Shown piece by piece: positions 25,058 through 31,103 of a stretch of DNA of 64,000 nt (positions within the stretch are counted from its first letter, which is position 1; every line of letters begins with the position of its first letter). This stretch comes from an uncultured Robinsoniella sp. GTDB taxonomy: Bacteria; Bacillota; Clostridia; Lachnospirales; Lachnospiraceae. The position numbers were made by a program, and so were the translations under genes. The DNA lies in assembly GCA_900539655.1 (NCBI GenBank), contig UQCR01000012.1:1-64000 (forward strand). Direction: 5' to 3'. The notes below the pieces were generated by a model. That model saw only the letters and a list, made by a program, of their open reading frames with translations. It had not been told where the DNA came from and made no database searches.

Positions 25058-25150
25058 GATTCAATCACCGGGTTGTGACATCCGGCAGTCGTATGTGTTG
25101 GGAGAACTTTTCGTAAATAGATGAGCTGTATCCATTTGTTTACACTATCA
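25058..25150. repeat. Duplicated intergenic element, copy 1
   Basis: About 90 bases nearly identical to 26221-26314 (shared core around TCGTAAATAGATGAGCTG and CCATTTGTTTACACTA). On the minus strand copy 2 has a 38-codon ORF starting at 26300; here the same frame is broken by two single-base losses in A runs, so either the ORF is decayed or the element acts as RNA or DNA. The flanking 24953-25057 and 25151-25194 show nothing else recognisable. Confidence 0.75.
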
Positions 25151-25194
25151 TATTAACACATACCTAGTGGGCATTGTGGGCAACTTTAAAGTAA

Positions 25195-25317
25195 TTATAA
25201 AATTTTCTTGATACAGTTCATCTCTTCATTCCAATCGCTATTTCTATCTTTTTCCCACCCTTATATTTTCATAAAGCCCTCCGACTGTAACCATTCTTGA
25301 TATTTACCTTTTGCCAT
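25195..25317 (-). pseudogene. Remnant of a phage HTH / small-terminase-like gene
   Basis: A ribosome site (AAGGTGAG) and ATG at 25317 start MAKGKYQEWLQSEGFMKI, then TAA, then in the same frame GWEKDRNSD and a second stop near 25195. Phage DNA-binding or small-terminase-like proteins commonly begin MAKGKYxEWLxxEGLxxIEGWARDG; the TAA stands where the conserved GAA (Glu) codon is expected. This looks like a nonsense mutation followed by truncation. Family recall is from memory of the N-terminal pattern. Confidence 0.45.
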
Positions 25318-25347
25318 TCCGGCTCACCTTCTTTCTTTATACATAGG

Positions 25348-25378
25348 AAAAGCACTCAGAATATTCATCCGAGTGCTT
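25348..25378. repeat. Copy of the GCACTC...GAGTGC hairpin upstream of cassette 2
   Basis: AAGCACTC and GAGTGCTT arms flank AGAATATTCATCC, nearly identical to the terminator at 22862-22891. It lies 31 bases before the cassette 2 promoter. No minus-strand gene ends here, so it may be a relic of the recombination that copied the cassette. Confidence 0.6.
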
Positions 25379-25408
25379 AAATTATTTACATTATTTTCTA
25401 TTTTCATG

Positions 25409-25437
25409 TTGACGTACACGTTACAACGTGGTATAAT
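25409..25437 (+). promoter_or_regulatory. Promoter and operator of cassette 2
   Basis: TTGACG (25409-25414), 17 bases, TATAAT (25432-25437), with the perfect palindrome CACGTT-AC-AACGTG (25417-25430) between the boxes, positioned like the palindromes of cassette 1 and hicAB. Confidence 0.85.
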
Positions 25438-25469
25438 TATATTATCAAATAGGAAAGGAGGAATCGCCA

Positions 25470-25592
25470 ATGGGTAAGAAACAAAAGAAAAAGTTATCAC
25501 CTGAAAAACTTTGGAAACTCGTAATTAAAACGATATTCGCCGTATCGTCGCTACTCTTAGGAATAGCAGAGTTTATAAAAGCATTCAAGTGA
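25470..25592 (+). CDS. Lys-rich single-helix membrane microprotein, cassette 2
   Basis: A 40-residue protein: MGKKQKKKLSPEK, then a hydrophobic amphipathic helix (LVIKTIFAVSSLLLGIAEFI) and KAFK. GGAAAGGAGGAATCGCC precedes the ATG. The KKKLS(T/P) junction and the following helix match the cassette 1 microprotein. Candidate membrane-active product of unknown function. Confidence 0.65.
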   Translation: MGKKQKKKLSPEKLWKLVIKTIFAVSSLLLGIAEFIKAFK

Positions 25593-25600
25593 TAACCCAC

Positions 25601-25620
25601 AGGGGAGAGCAATCTCCCCT
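25601..25620 (+). terminator. Hairpin after microprotein gene of cassette 2
   Basis: AGGGGAGA (25601-25608) pairs perfectly with TCTCCCCT (25613-25620) around GCAA, eight bases after the stop codon. Confidence 0.6.
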
Positions 25621-25658
25621 CTCTAAGATAATATTACCACATTGGCTGCACTTTATCA

Positions 25659-25826
25659 ATGAAATTTGATAGCATCTTACTAATATTTACACTTGTATAC
25701 GCAATTGTAACCCGCTGGAGCAGGCTAAGCAGTATTCTTGTAATAATAGCCTCCCTATATATGTTAAGTAATACAGTTCCCAAAATTCGGAGGTACTTGC
25801 ATGAAACTAAAACAAATAAGAAATGA
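25659..25826 (+). CDS. Small membrane protein of cassette 2
   Basis: A 55-residue ORF with hydrophobic segments (about 4-18 and 24-40) and a basic tail (KIRRYLHETKTNKK). No Shine-Dalgarno sequence; TACCACAT starts 24 bases before the ATG. Its end overlaps the XRE start by 26 bases in another frame. Confidence 0.5.
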   Translation: MKFDSILLIFTLVYAIVTRWSRLSSILVIIASLYMLSNTVPKIRRYLHETKTNKK

Positions 25827-25980
25827 CAAAGGTTTATCCATCCGAGCACTGTCAGAACTTTCCAATGTTCCACAGCGTACTATTGAAGATATAGAGAGAT
25901 TCAATAGATGCAAGGTTGACACTGCAATTAAACTTGCTGATGCTCTTGAAGTTACACTTGATGAACTATGTAGGGATTAG
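25801..25980 (+). CDS. Compact XRE (Cro-like) regulator of cassette 2
   Basis: A 59-residue helix-turn-helix protein (MKLKQIRNDKGLSIRALSEL, SNVPQRTIEDIER, LADALEVTLDELCRD), the paralogue of 24010-24189. Differences cluster between residues 8 and 16 and in the loop after residue 33 (FNRCKVDTA against RNDGRASTL), so the two may bind slightly different operators. CGGAGGTACTTGC precedes the ATG. Confidence 0.8.
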   Translation: MKLKQIRNDKGLSIRALSELSNVPQRTIEDIERFNRCKVDTAIKLADALEVTLDELCRD

Positions 25981-26000
25981 GCAGCCAATAGGCTGCCTTT
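25980..26000 (+). terminator. Terminator of cassette 2
   Basis: GGCAGCC (25980-25986) pairs with GGCTGCC (25991-25997), then TTT. It begins at the XRE stop, as in cassette 1. The stretch 26001-26183 beyond it has no recognisable gene. Confidence 0.7.
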
Positions 26001-26183
26001 ACTATTATACGCCAAAAGACACCTACGCTAAGTAAGTGCCTTTCTTCAGTCGCCCTGTGCGGCAACCATCTCGGTTTTAACAGACACCCGAAAACTGGAT
26101 CGACCACCACCGGTCACTCCCGGTTTGGATTTCTTTCTTTTTAAACCGTTCGTGCAAAACAAAGGAATTCTAAGTCTTTCGAC

Positions 26184-26300
26184 CTACTCCCATTCAGGAA
26201 CCCAGATCTGTACTGCTGGCGATTCAACTGCCGGGCTGTAACACTCGGCAATCGTATGTGTTTGGGAGAACTTTTTCGTAAATAGATGAGCTGTATCCAT
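26184..26300 (-). CDS. Possible 38-residue small ORF inside repeat copy 2
   Basis: The ORF starts MDTAHLFTKKFSQTHTIAE and ends with a Ser-Pro-Ala-Val repeat and VPEWE. It lies just downstream of the late-regulator-like gene on the same strand. It has no strong ribosome site. The homologous frame at copy 1 (25058-25150) is shifted, but THTxAxC and ESP are still visible in pieces. Real coding is possible but not established. Confidence 0.3.
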   Translation of the reverse strand: MDTAHLFTKKFSQTHTIAECYSPAVESPAVQIWVPEWE

Positions 26301-26314
26301 TTGTTTACACTACC
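26221..26314. repeat. Duplicated intergenic element, copy 2
   Basis: Counterpart of 25058-25150; it follows cassette 2 as copy 1 follows cassette 1 plus hicAB. A local stem TGCCG/CGGCA is present, with a changed but still pairable CCGG/CCGG in copy 1, which hints at RNA structure. Confidence 0.75.
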
Positions 26315-26350
26315 ATAATATCATATAAATATGTCCTATGATTACGGCTT

Positions 26351-26761
26351 TTACTCTTTTTTATTTGAAAGCAGCCAGAAAAACTTTCTACGTCTATCAT
26401 AATACAAATCTTTCCCACAAGGTATATCCATAAACTCCCTAAGATAATTATAGGATATTCCCTCATTTGTAACTGCTTTTAGAATGTATGGAAATATTAC
26501 TGAATCAGCCTCAGTTGCCGTCTGTCGTATGAGATTACATTTTCTTTGCAGTTCTGCTCTTCGCACAGCTAATGCTTGAGTTGGATCTGAATTTCCATAT
26601 CCTCTGGGCATGTCTGTTATTTCTAAGCCGCCTACTGTATCTGTCTTATACTTTAACTCATCCATCCATTCATTGTATTGTAGGCAGAAGTTATACAGTT
26701 CACAAAATCTTCTCTTACTAATCTGATACTTTTTTTCGTTTATTGGTCTTACATTAGGCAT
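26351..26761 (-). CDS. ArpU/RinA-like putative late-gene regulator
   Basis: A 136-residue basic protein with an N-terminal helical part (KRRFCELYNFCLQYNEWMDELKY) and a C-terminal sigma-region-4-like segment (VTNEGISYNYLREFMDIPCGKDLYYDRRRKFFWLLS). It is the last early gene before the accessory block and packaging genes, where Firmicutes phages encode ArpU- or RinA-type activators of late transcription. AGGAGGAAGAGGTCA precedes the ATG. Confidence 0.5.
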   Translation of the reverse strand: MPNVRPINEKKYQISKRRFCELYNFCLQYNEWMDELKYKTDTVGGLEITDMPRGYGNSDPTQALAVRRAELQRKCNLIRQTATEADSVIFPYILKAVTNEGISYNYLREFMDIPCGKDLYYDRRRKFFWLLSNKKE

Positions 26762-26774
26762 TGACCTCTTCCTC

Positions 26775-26963
26775 CTATCTAAACTCTTTCCCTGTAGCCT
26801 TATCCTTAAGCCAGATCCTCCCCTGTATATCGAATCCTGCTAAGCTTGCTACCTGCCTAAGCGCTTCTATTACCGCAAGCACATGCTTAGGTGTCTTCTC
26901 GGCGTTATGTATTGCCCTGCCGGCTGTACTGTCTGTGTAGCCTTCTTTATTTTTGTAGTCCAA
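26775..26963 (-). CDS. Hypothetical small phage protein
   Basis: A 62-residue product starting at TTG (26963) after AGAGGAAAGCA. It is helical and soluble, with HVLAVIEALRQVASLAGFDIQGRIWLKDKATG. No recognised domain. It is encoded in the early operon directly before the regulator-like gene. Confidence 0.5.
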   Translation of the reverse strand: MDYKNKEGYTDSTAGRAIHNAEKTPKHVLAVIEALRQVASLAGFDIQGRIWLKDKATGKEFR

Positions 26964-26995
26964 TGCTTTCCTCTTTTAGTCTGTTATATTTCAGT

Positions 26996-27274
26996 TTACC
27001 TGATAAGTATTTCGTAAATAAGTTGCTCTGACATTGCAGTAACAGTTGTTGTGTTCCCATGTTTTTCAGCTTCAACCATTACTGTCACATCATTTCTTAA
27101 CTCTTGTATTTTATCCGGATACGCCCCTCGCGCAATAGCTCGCTTAACCAGGTTGATCATGTTATTGCACACGGATAATACAAACGCATCAGCTTCTTTT
27201 TCTTCGTAATCATCCCGCATTGCTTCCATTTCGTAAATACAATTTATCATTGATTGATATAGATTATTCTCCAT
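26996..27274 (-). CDS. Hypothetical helical phage protein
   Basis: A 92-residue acidic helical protein (YQSMINCIYEMEAMRDDYEEKEADAF). ATGGAGGTAACAG precedes the ATG. No recognised domain; a TTAAAATTTA motif lies just upstream, as at two neighbouring gene junctions. Confidence 0.5.
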   Translation of the reverse strand: MENNLYQSMINCIYEMEAMRDDYEEKEADAFVLSVCNNMINLVKRAIARGAYPDKIQELRNDVTVMVEAEKHGNTTTVTAMSEQLIYEILIR

Positions 27275-27298
27275 CTGTTACCTCCATAAATTTTAATA

Positions 27299-27520
27299 TT
27301 AGCCATTGAATATCGGTCTTACTTTTACAAATTTTTTATGATCAACGGCTGGCATATTTTCAATTTCTTTTGCCATTTTAATCATATATTCAATGCTCGT
27401 ATCTTCTTCCGTATCTATTGTAATTACTGTCTTTATACCAATTGTTTTAATGTTACTTATTTTTCTAAATCTTTCATCCCATCTATCATCGCATTGTATA
27501 GCACTAAATTTAGCAATCAT
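27299..27520 (-). CDS. Hypothetical phage protein
   Basis: From ATG 27520 (TTTAGGAGGCGTAAA upstream) the protein has 73 residues: MIAKFSAIQCDDRWDERFRKI, then a beta stretch and DTSIEYMIKMAKEIENM. No recognised domain. The longer frame to 27631 overlaps the upstream gene and is unlikely. Confidence 0.5.
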   Translation of the reverse strand: MIAKFSAIQCDDRWDERFRKISNIKTIGIKTVITIDTEEDTSIEYMIKMAKEIENMPAVDHKKFVKVRPIFNG

Positions 27521-27537
27521 TTTACGCCTCCTAAATT

Positions 27538-27777
27538 TTAATACACAATCTTTACTATAGTACCTTGCGTCTCTATGCAAATAGCAATAATATACTTTCC
27601 TTCTCTTGGTATTTGCATATAATTTCCGCAATCATCGGCAAGTGCCAATGTACCGCTCTCGGTCAGCATAAATTCATCTAAATCGCATCCCACAAGTCCG
27701 TTTTCTTCTGCAACATCCACAAATTCGTCAAGACTCACAGGGTACCCGTCAGTTTTTTTATAAACTGTAAACTCCAT
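27538..27777 (-). CDS. Hypothetical acidic phage protein
   Basis: A 79-residue acidic protein (DEFVDVAEENGLVGCDLDEFMLTESGTLALADDCGNY). A strong ribosome site (GGGAAGGGGAATT) precedes the ATG. Small acidic early phage proteins can be inhibitors of host DNA-binding enzymes, but nothing in the sequence shows this. Confidence 0.5.
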   Translation of the reverse strand: MEFTVYKKTDGYPVSLDEFVDVAEENGLVGCDLDEFMLTESGTLALADDCGNYMQIPREGKYIIAICIETQGTIVKIVY

Positions 27778-27816
27778 AATTCCCCTTCCCGGCTTATCGC
27801 CTAAATTTTAATTATG

Positions 27817-28020
27817 TCAACAATCTTCTTTGCAATGCTCCGGTTCACAGTTCTTGCATCCCTGTCCACTGGCCATACTTACGTCCTTATTTTCCACTAT
27901 ATTTCCGATCGTATCCTCAAGGCTTATATTTACATCCCTGTTCTTGCTGGCAGCACATAGTGCCATAACTAGCGCCCCGGCAAATCCACCTGCTATAAAG
28001 CTTATAATGCATCCGATCAT
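27817..28020 (-). CDS. DUF3789-like small membrane protein
   Basis: A 67-residue protein with one N-terminal membrane helix (IGCIISFIAGGFAGALVMALCAA) and a Cys-rich tail (CKNCEPEHCKEDC). This plan matches DUF3789 phage proteins, whose role is unknown. TAGGAGGTAAATAGT precedes the ATG. Confidence 0.6.
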   Translation of the reverse strand: MIGCIISFIAGGFAGALVMALCAASKNRDVNISLEDTIGNIVENKDVSMASGQGCKNCEPEHCKEDC

Positions 28021-28032
28021 ACTATTTACCTC

Positions 28033-28464
28033 CTAAACATTGTCAAATATATCTCCTACTCTTTCATAATCCATTTCTCTTGTTTTTGGACTTTCCAGGT
28101 CAAATATAATCGGTCTGTCCGGAACATCGTAATATTCCTCTATATCAAATGGTTCCACCCGAAAGCCAGTATAGTGTATGCTCCAAACAACTTTGCATCG
28201 GTTAAATGCCTCACCCAGCTTTTTGCACGAAAGTATATCATTTTCCCATATTTTATTTCCCCTGCAGTCCTTTAAACCGGTATCCAGGCATACCGTAATC
28301 GGATCAATCTCCACCCATTCTACCAATCCATACCCATCATGACGCAAAATGAAGTGCATATCGCAACCCGGTAAGGTTTTATTTTCTTTATGCAGGTAAT
28401 ATCCTTCCACCCAATCCCTATTGTCAACTCGTTTTCCTTTACATAAAATGCGCATTCTTCCCAT
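28033..28464 (-). CDS. YopX family protein
   Basis: A 143-residue protein from ATG 28464 (AGGGAGATAAAGCG upstream) with the YopX hallmarks: RILCKGKRVDNRDWVEGYY, a middle VEIDPITVCLDTGLKD(C/K)xGNKIWENDIL and a C-terminal VVWSIHYTGFRVE. YopX proteins are common early phage genes without a firm function. The longer frame to 28557 overlaps the upstream gene. Confidence 0.85.
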   Translation of the reverse strand: MGRMRILCKGKRVDNRDWVEGYYLHKENKTLPGCDMHFILRHDGYGLVEWVEIDPITVCLDTGLKDCRGNKIWENDILSCKKLGEAFNRCKVVWSIHYTGFRVEPFDIEEYYDVPDRPIIFDLESPKTREMDYERVGDIFDNV

Positions 28465-28468
28465 CGCT

Positions 28469-28723
28469 TTATCTCCCTGTATGCAGCCTGTTTTTAGCTC
28501 TATGCGTTCCATTCTCGCCATACCGTTCGTGTAAGATATCCCATTCATCCCAGACACTCTGCGGGATGTTGCATAACTTATTCTGTTGCTTGGTTCTCTC
28601 CTGAATCACATAAGTTACGCTGCCCTTAGACACGCCCACAAGCTTTGCAATCTCCCTGTGTTTATATCCCAGTTTATGCAGCCGCTTCACTTCATTTTTC
28701 TTTTCTTCACTTAGTGATTTCAC
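28469..28723 (-). CDS. Helix-turn-helix protein (Hin/HTH-38-like)
   Basis: An 84-residue protein with a resolvase-like helix-turn-helix (KKNEVKRLHKLGYKHREIAKLVGVSKGSVTYVI, about 7-40). It starts at GTG 28723 behind GGGAGGCAGAT and overlaps the gene upstream. Probably regulatory. Confidence 0.65.
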   Translation of the reverse strand: MKSLSEEKKNEVKRLHKLGYKHREIAKLVGVSKGSVTYVIQERTKQQNKLCNIPQSVWDEWDILHERYGENGTHRAKNRLHTGR

Positions 28724-29123
28724 ATCTGCCTCCCTCTCGAACCATTATGTAGCCCGTTAACCGGATCGCTCTGGATTTCTTGGGCTCTCCATCTATCAGC
28801 CCTTGGTTTTTTAACCGCTCCAAATATTCCGGTACATTACTTTGTGATTTTAATCCGATTCCGGATGCAATCTCCCGGACAGACGGCGGATACATATGCC
28901 GGCTTATATATTCCACCAGATACTGATAGATCTTTTCTTCCGGCTTTTCCATGCATTGATACCTGCGTTTCCGGTATTCCCTCTGTTTCTCCCGGAACAC
29001 CTCCGGGTTCTTGTCCCACCGCCGGCGTTTCAGCATAGCCTGAATATCTTTGTCATCCATATCGCAGTCATTACGGTCGCACTGTATACAGTCCGGATAC
29101 CTGCAATTGTTTGCTATCGCCAT
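28707..29123 (-). CDS. LexA-type winged-helix protein with N-terminal Cys cluster, no protease domain
   Basis: From ATG 29123 the protein has 138 residues. The N-terminal 25 residues hold four to five Cys (CRYPDCIQCDRNDCDMDD), perhaps a metal site. The middle is basic. The C-terminal 70 residues are a LexA-like DNA-binding domain (YQYLVEYISRHMYPPSVREIASGIGLKSQSNVPEYLERLKNQGLI). The self-cleaving peptidase domain of LexA is absent, so it could compete for SOS-box-like sites or act in replication. The ATG at 29129 overlaps the upstream stop. Confidence 0.65.
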   Translation of the reverse strand: MAIANNCRYPDCIQCDRNDCDMDDKDIQAMLKRRRWDKNPEVFREKQREYRKRRYQCMEKPEEKIYQYLVEYISRHMYPPSVREIASGIGLKSQSNVPEYLERLKNQGLIDGEPKKSRAIRLTGYIMVREGGRCEITK

Positions 29124-29125
29124 GA

Positions 29126-29656
29126 TCATTCCCCCTCCAGCAACTCCACTGTATTCTGCACCAGTTCATGCAGGCTGCGCTTCTCTGCCAGCAGTGCCGG
29201 CGCAAGCTGTATATATTCCTTTCGTCTTGCGGATACCTGTTCATAAATCATGCGGAAATTAGCACGGTCTATATTCAGGTCCTCCGACAGGCAGAGGTTC
29301 TTAAACCCCAGCCTCCCTACACACTGCCTGGTGCCATCGTCCAGGCTGTCCATTGCCTCCGCTTCCCGGTACATGCCCCAGCGCCGGATCGCATAAAGCA
29401 CATCCTTCCAGGCGGCACCCCAGTCCTTTTCCTCACCCCTTACGATGCCGGCACATTTCTCCCGGATCTCCGCAATGGAGGGAGCAAATTTATTTAAACT
29501 GATATGCTCTTTTAATGCTGCCAGGCAGATACGGTAATCCAGATCAGACAGCATGGTGTACCACACCTCTTTCGCCCGGTTATCCGGCATCAGGTTCGCA
29601 TTTGGATATGCGGCTTTCATTGCTGATGCAATGGAACCAAATTCATTCACATTCAT
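29126..29656 (-). CDS. Helicase loader / G39P-like replication protein
   Basis: A 176-residue protein; the first 75 residues (IASAMKAAYPNANLMPDNRAKEVWYTMLSDLDYRICLAALKEHISLNKFAPSIAEIREKC) match the pattern of SPP1 G39P-like loaders that bring replicative helicase to the origin. It follows the initiator gene, as loaders do. No phage helicase is encoded nearby, so the host helicase is the probable partner. Confidence 0.65.
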   Translation of the reverse strand: MNVNEFGSIASAMKAAYPNANLMPDNRAKEVWYTMLSDLDYRICLAALKEHISLNKFAPSIAEIREKCAGIVRGEEKDWGAAWKDVLYAIRRWGMYREAEAMDSLDDGTRQCVGRLGFKNLCLSEDLNIDRANFRMIYEQVSARRKEYIQLAPALLAEKRSLHELVQNTVELLEGE

Positions 29657-30332
29657 GTTCGTTCACCCACCTCGCCATATCATCATAAAAATTCGTTTCC
29701 TGCCTCTTAGGCTTTTCTTTCAATGCAAAGACTCCTTTCCAGCCGTTCTCAATAGATTGGTGGAGTATGGCGATCTTTTCATCATTATCCATTGCCAGCC
29801 TGTCAAGCTTTTTCATTATCAGCTCCATCCCTTTTTCGGTTAATGCTGCTTTTGATGCCTTCCGGTGAGCAATAAATTCCAGTATGGCATCATTGAGCAG
29901 GTCATCTGCAGCATATTTTTCTGGCAGTACTTTAGTACTGCTCTTTTCTGTTTTCGTTTTTGTTTCTTGTTTCTGTTTACTTATGTCTGCACTTTGTACT
30001 TCTTTTGTACTTCCTTTGTACTTCTTTTGTACTTCCTTTGTACCGCATTTTGTTGGGTTCAAAAGCGTATACTTTGTACATTCCCCCCGCTTCTTTGAGG
30101 AAATGAAATCAATCAGCCCCAGCTGTTTTAATTCATTTCTCGCATTCGTGAGCGCTTTTTCACTTACACACATCATTCCGCTTAAGCTTACATTCGTCCG
30201 CGCGAACCAGTCCGACCAACTACATCTGTTGTTTATCTGCAATAGCGTATAATAAAGCAACTGTGCGTTATTTGACACTCTGGTTTCTTGCAGCAAATGG
30301 TAAAACCGGTTAAGCAGTTCTATATAATTCAC
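29643..30332 (-). CDS. Replication initiator (replisome organiser-like), with origin iterons inside the gene
   Basis: A 229-residue protein starting at GTG 30332 (AGTAGGTGGTGGC upstream). The N-terminal 95 residues form a winged-helix domain (NNAQLLYYTLLQINNR, NVSLSGMMCVSEKALTNARNELKQLGLI). A low-complexity linker (about 97-125, GTKEVQKKYKG...) is encoded by tandem 11-bp repeats. A C-terminal DnaD-like helical domain follows (about 145-215). Such initiators bind repeats within their own gene to open the phage origin. Confidence 0.75.
   Translation of the reverse strand: MNYIELLNRFYHLLQETRVSNNAQLLYYTLLQINNRCSWSDWFARTNVSLSGMMCVSEKALTNARNELKQLGLIDFISSKKRGECTKYTLLNPTKCGTKEVQKKYKGSTKEVQSADISKQKQETKTKTEKSSTKVLPEKYAADDLLNDAILEFIAHRKASKAALTEKGMELIMKKLDRLAMDNDEKIAILHQSIENGWKGVFALKEKPKRQETNFYDDMARWVNEHECE
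29989..30043 (-). repeat. Five tandem 11-bp iterons (probable phage replication origin)
   Basis: GTACAAA(G/A)GAA recurs with exact 11-base spacing (TTGTAC cores on the plus strand at 29994, 30005, 30016, 30027 and 30038), alternating G and A at one position. A sixth CTTTGTAC core lies at 30072-30079. The 11-base period rotates the reading frame, which explains the odd Lys/Gln/Thr-rich linker of the initiator. Confidence 0.75.
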
Positions 30333-30340
30333 GCCACCAC

Positions 30341-30691
30341 CTACTTATCCATTTTCTTTACTGCCTGCCCGGCTTCATATTCCCGGTACAGTGCTGTCCA
30401 GTCCTCGATCTTCATTGTGGCTAGCCATCCGCAGCGGTCCTTCTTCTGCATGACAACCGGCATTTCCCCTTCCCTGGCATCCCTGGCAGCCTGTTCCATT
30501 GCCCCATACAGGCCGCCCCGCAGCTGTTCTTTGTAAACCTTGCACTCGATATGCATACCGGGCAGCCCTACCACATCCGCATCTCCATTGGCTCCGCTGT
30601 ACTGCTGTCCCCTGCGGCATTCATACCCCTGATCCCTTAGCACACGGGCAAGCGCCCTTTCCCCCCTGGCTCCTTTTGCCCTGCTATTCAT
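30341..30691 (-). CDS. Putative Holliday junction resolvase (PD-(D/E)xK type)
   Basis: A 116-residue nuclease: RAKGARGERALARVLRDQGYECRR (helix with Glu), GANGDADVVGLPGMHIECKVYK (D and ExK catalytic set), then a Gln/Ala helix. This is the pattern of archaeal Hjc-like and phage resolvases that process recombination and replication branches before packaging. It overlaps the next upstream gene by eight bases. Confidence 0.75.
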   Translation of the reverse strand: MNSRAKGARGERALARVLRDQGYECRRGQQYSGANGDADVVGLPGMHIECKVYKEQLRGGLYGAMEQAARDAREGEMPVVMQKKDRCGWLATMKIEDWTALYREYEAGQAVKKMDK

Positions 30692-30971
30692 CGCCTGCCG
30701 CCCTCCTTGCTGCCTTTAAGGACCACCCGATACTTTTTAACCGGTGCTCTTCCTGCTTTACATACCGTCTCAGTGCGCACATATCAATAATGCTGCCGGT
30801 ATCCGGTATATAATAGCCTTTGGAATCCTGCTGGTTAATGATGGGCGTCTCCCTGCGTGCATCTGCAATTAAGTCCCTTACTTTTCTATCCGATAACCCG
30901 GTCAGGATACAGAGCTGCTTTCTGGTTACTGCATTCTGGTATCCTACCGGTATATAATCCACAATATTCAT
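30684..30971 (-). CDS. Winged-helix phage protein
   Basis: A 95-residue protein with a short winged-helix-like domain (NAVTRKQLCILTGLSDRKVRDLIADARRETPIINQQDSKGYYIP). Similar small HTH proteins accompany phage resolvase and replication genes. GAAAGGAGGAAC precedes the ATG. Confidence 0.6.
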   Translation of the reverse strand: MNIVDYIPVGYQNAVTRKQLCILTGLSDRKVRDLIADARRETPIINQQDSKGYYIPDTGSIIDMCALRRYVKQEEHRLKSIGWSLKAARRAAGDE

Positions 30972-30984
30972 GTTCCTCCTTTCC

Positions 30985-31002
30985 GGGGCGGTCTGCCGCC
31001 CC
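30985..31002 (-). promoter_or_regulatory. GC-rich hairpin in the early operon leader
   Basis: GGGGCGG and CCGCCCC form a perfect seven-pair stem with a four-base loop just upstream of the ribosome site at 30975-30982. No T run follows; it could stabilise or expose the start of the next gene. The rest of 31003-31103 shows nothing. Confidence 0.45.
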
Positions 31003-31103
31003 AGCCTGGCTTATAATAGATTTGTGATATATTATCCGCCCTCCGCAAATATGAATCAGCATTTACGGGTTTCTATATAAAGCATCACTGCCTTATAACA
31101 AAA

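Noticed and set aside
25634..25873. 79-codon minus-strand frame over cassette 2
   Set aside because: It lies antisense to the small membrane ORF and the XRE gene, which have better signals and a paralogous cassette for support.
29989..30043. CRISPR array
   Set aside because: The repeats are 11 bases, directly adjacent and inside a gene; they fit replication iterons. No CRISPR repeat-spacer pattern was seen anywhere.
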